Both the position numbers and the translations under genes were made by a program. This document shows, in pieces, positions 5,701 through 6,478 of a stretch of DNA of 6,478 nucleotides (its first letter is position 1; every line of letters begins with the position of its first letter). Origin of the DNA: Candidatus Margulisiibacteriota bacterium (GTDB lineage: Bacteria > Margulisbacteria > WOR-1 > O2-12-FULL-45-9). Under the pieces are notes generated by a model. That model was not told the origin of the DNA, did no database searches, and worked only from the letters and a program-made list of their open reading frames with translations. The stretch is taken from assembly GCA_018817195.1 (NCBI GenBank), contig JAHIUL010000191.1, positions 1-6,478 of the forward strand, in the 5' to 3' direction.

Positions 5701-6478
5701 GTAACTACTTTTTTTATTTTCTCAGCTAAATGATTAGCCTGATCAATTATTTCATCCTCATCTACAGTTAAAATATCTCGATTCTCCATAATGAGCTTGC
5801 CATTAATAATCACAGTATCAACCTCAGATCCACCTGCACTGTAGACTAACTGCGAATATACATTATATAAAGGCGTAAGATGCGGTCGGTCTAAACCAAT
5901 AAGAATAATATCTGCAGTTTTTCCAACTGCCAAAGCCCCAATATCAGGCTTTTGTACTACCTTTGCTCCATCACAAGTTGCCATGCGCAAAACTGTTTTT
6001 GCATCCATAACCGTCGGGTCATTTCTTATTAATTTATGAACTTTGGCTGCAGCATCCATCTCATCAAACATATCAAGGTTATTATTGGAAGCCGCTCCAT
6101 CTGTGCCTAAACCAACTATTACACCTTCGTCCTGCAGTTCAACAATTGGCGCGTTGCCGGAAGCCAGTTTCATGTTGCTTTCCTGGCAATGGGAAACTTT
6201 GACATTTCTCTTCCGCAAGATCTTAATATCATCATGGCTTAAGTGCACGCAATGCACAGCAATAACGTTCTCGCTCAAAAAACCTATCTTTTCCAGATAC
6301 TCAACAGGGCTTAAGCCTGTTTTCTTTTTAAACTCAGCTACTTCGCCAGCTGTTTCTGCAACATGGATATGGAGAGGCAAACTTAACTCATCTGCTAATT
6401 TTTTAGATTTTAAGAGGTTTGCCTGGCCGCAGCTATACGGCGCATGGGGCGCAACCATTAAATGAACAATTGGATTAT
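5697..6478 (-). CDS. mtaD: 5'-methylthioadenosine/S-adenosylhomocysteine deaminase, start outside the window
   Basis: This is the C-terminal 259 residues of a metal-dependent amidohydrolase of the MtaD/TrzN/Atz group, which as MtaD deaminates MTA to methylthioinosine and S-adenosylhomocysteine to S-inosylhomocysteine. The frame is open to the right edge ([17 protein letters not shown]), so the ATG at 6458 is internal. About 170 residues, including the first metal-binding HxH, are missing. In fragment numbering: HAPYSC (11-16); HIHVAET (36-42), with metal ligand His38 and catalytic Glu41; VHCVHLS (74-80); [13 protein letters not shown] (96-108), the substrate-contact segment; and [19 protein letters not shown] (122-140), with metal ligand Asp126. 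The closing [16 protein letters not shown] and [15 protein letters not shown] are the family's second small beta domain. Related enzymes deaminate other adenosines, guanine or triazines; the MTA salvage neighbours favour MTA/SAH. Confidence 0.9.
   Translation of the reverse strand, partial: NPIVHLMVAPHAPYSCGQANLLKSKKLADELSLPLHIHVAETAGEVAEFKKKTGLSPVEYLEKIGFLSENVIAVHCVHLSHDDIKILRKRNVKVSHCQESNMKLASGNAPIVELQDEGVIVGLGTDGAASNNNLDMFDEMDAAAKVHKLIRNDPTVMDAKTVLRMATCDGAKVVQKPDIGALAVGKTADIILIGLDRPHLTPLYNVYSQLVYSAGGSEVDTVIINGKLIMENRDILTVDEDEIIDQANHLAEKIKKVVT

Noticed and set aside
5675..5715. Hairpin CTCAAA-CAGAA-TTTGAG near the end of apt followed by a T run
   Set aside because: The stem is only 6 pairs, AT-rich, and the T run starts 17 bases after it, too far for an intrinsic terminator. 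On the minus strand no T run follows.
6456..6458. Minus-strand ATG at 6458 as the start of the deaminase
   Set aside because: The same frame continues upstream to the edge with family sequence (PIVHL before MVAPHAPYS), and the N-terminal metal-binding domain is missing, so this Met is internal.
6043..6465. 140-codon plus-strand open frame opposite mtaD
   Set aside because: It is the antisense of a gene with clear catalytic motifs and shows no start signal or family features.
1..6478. CRISPR array, insertion sequence, tRNA, rRNA or riboswitch
   Set aside because: No regularly spaced repeats, transposase motifs, terminal inverted repeats, tRNA-like cloverleaf or known riboswitch core was seen, and the longest gap (88 bases) is filled by the divergent promoters.

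Overview
The window looks like a piece of a small-genome bacterial chromosome, most likely a member of the Patescibacteria (Candidate Phyla Radiation). The hints are a ribosomal protein L31 with a lysine/alanine-rich tail, tightly packed short genes, and first genes that lack Shine-Dalgarno sequences. No 16S or other decisive marker is present, so this placement is an inference. The standard code (table 11) fits: TGA ends two genes (prmC and the methylthioinosine phosphorylase-like gene) and no in-frame TGA is needed.

Positions 1-3563 are plus-strand. They hold the 3' part of a family 2 glycosyltransferase, then rpmE (L31), prfA (release factor 1) and prmC (the methyltransferase that modifies the release-factor GGQ glutamine), and an unrecognised 155-residue protein. 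prfA and prmC overlap by one base, so a release factor and its modifying enzyme are made from one message. A likely intrinsic terminator closes this block at about 3547-3584.

Positions 3622-6478 form a compact salvage locus for 5'-methylthioadenosine (MTA) and adenine. A minus-strand phosphorylase with a 6-oxopurine-type site (methylthioinosine phosphorylase-like) is divergent from a plus-strand classical MTA phosphorylase (mtnP). The two share an 88-base promoter region. mtnP overlaps apt (adenine phosphoribosyltransferase) by one base. apt meets, tail to tail with a 4-base overlap, a minus-strand amidohydrolase of the MTA/S-adenosylhomocysteine deaminase family (mtaD), whose start lies beyond the right edge.

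Together these four enzymes could run two parallel routes. In the direct one, MTA gives adenine, which Apt turns into AMP. In the other, MTA is deaminated to methylthioinosine, which is split to hypoxanthine. Both routes release 5-methylthioribose-1-phosphate, and no enzyme that uses it is visible here. The pairing of two paralogous phosphorylases with opposite predicted base specificity, plus the matching deaminase and phosphoribosyltransferase, is the most notable content. The other striking signal is that mtnP appears to be transcribed as a leaderless mRNA from an extended -10 element placed directly before its ATG.
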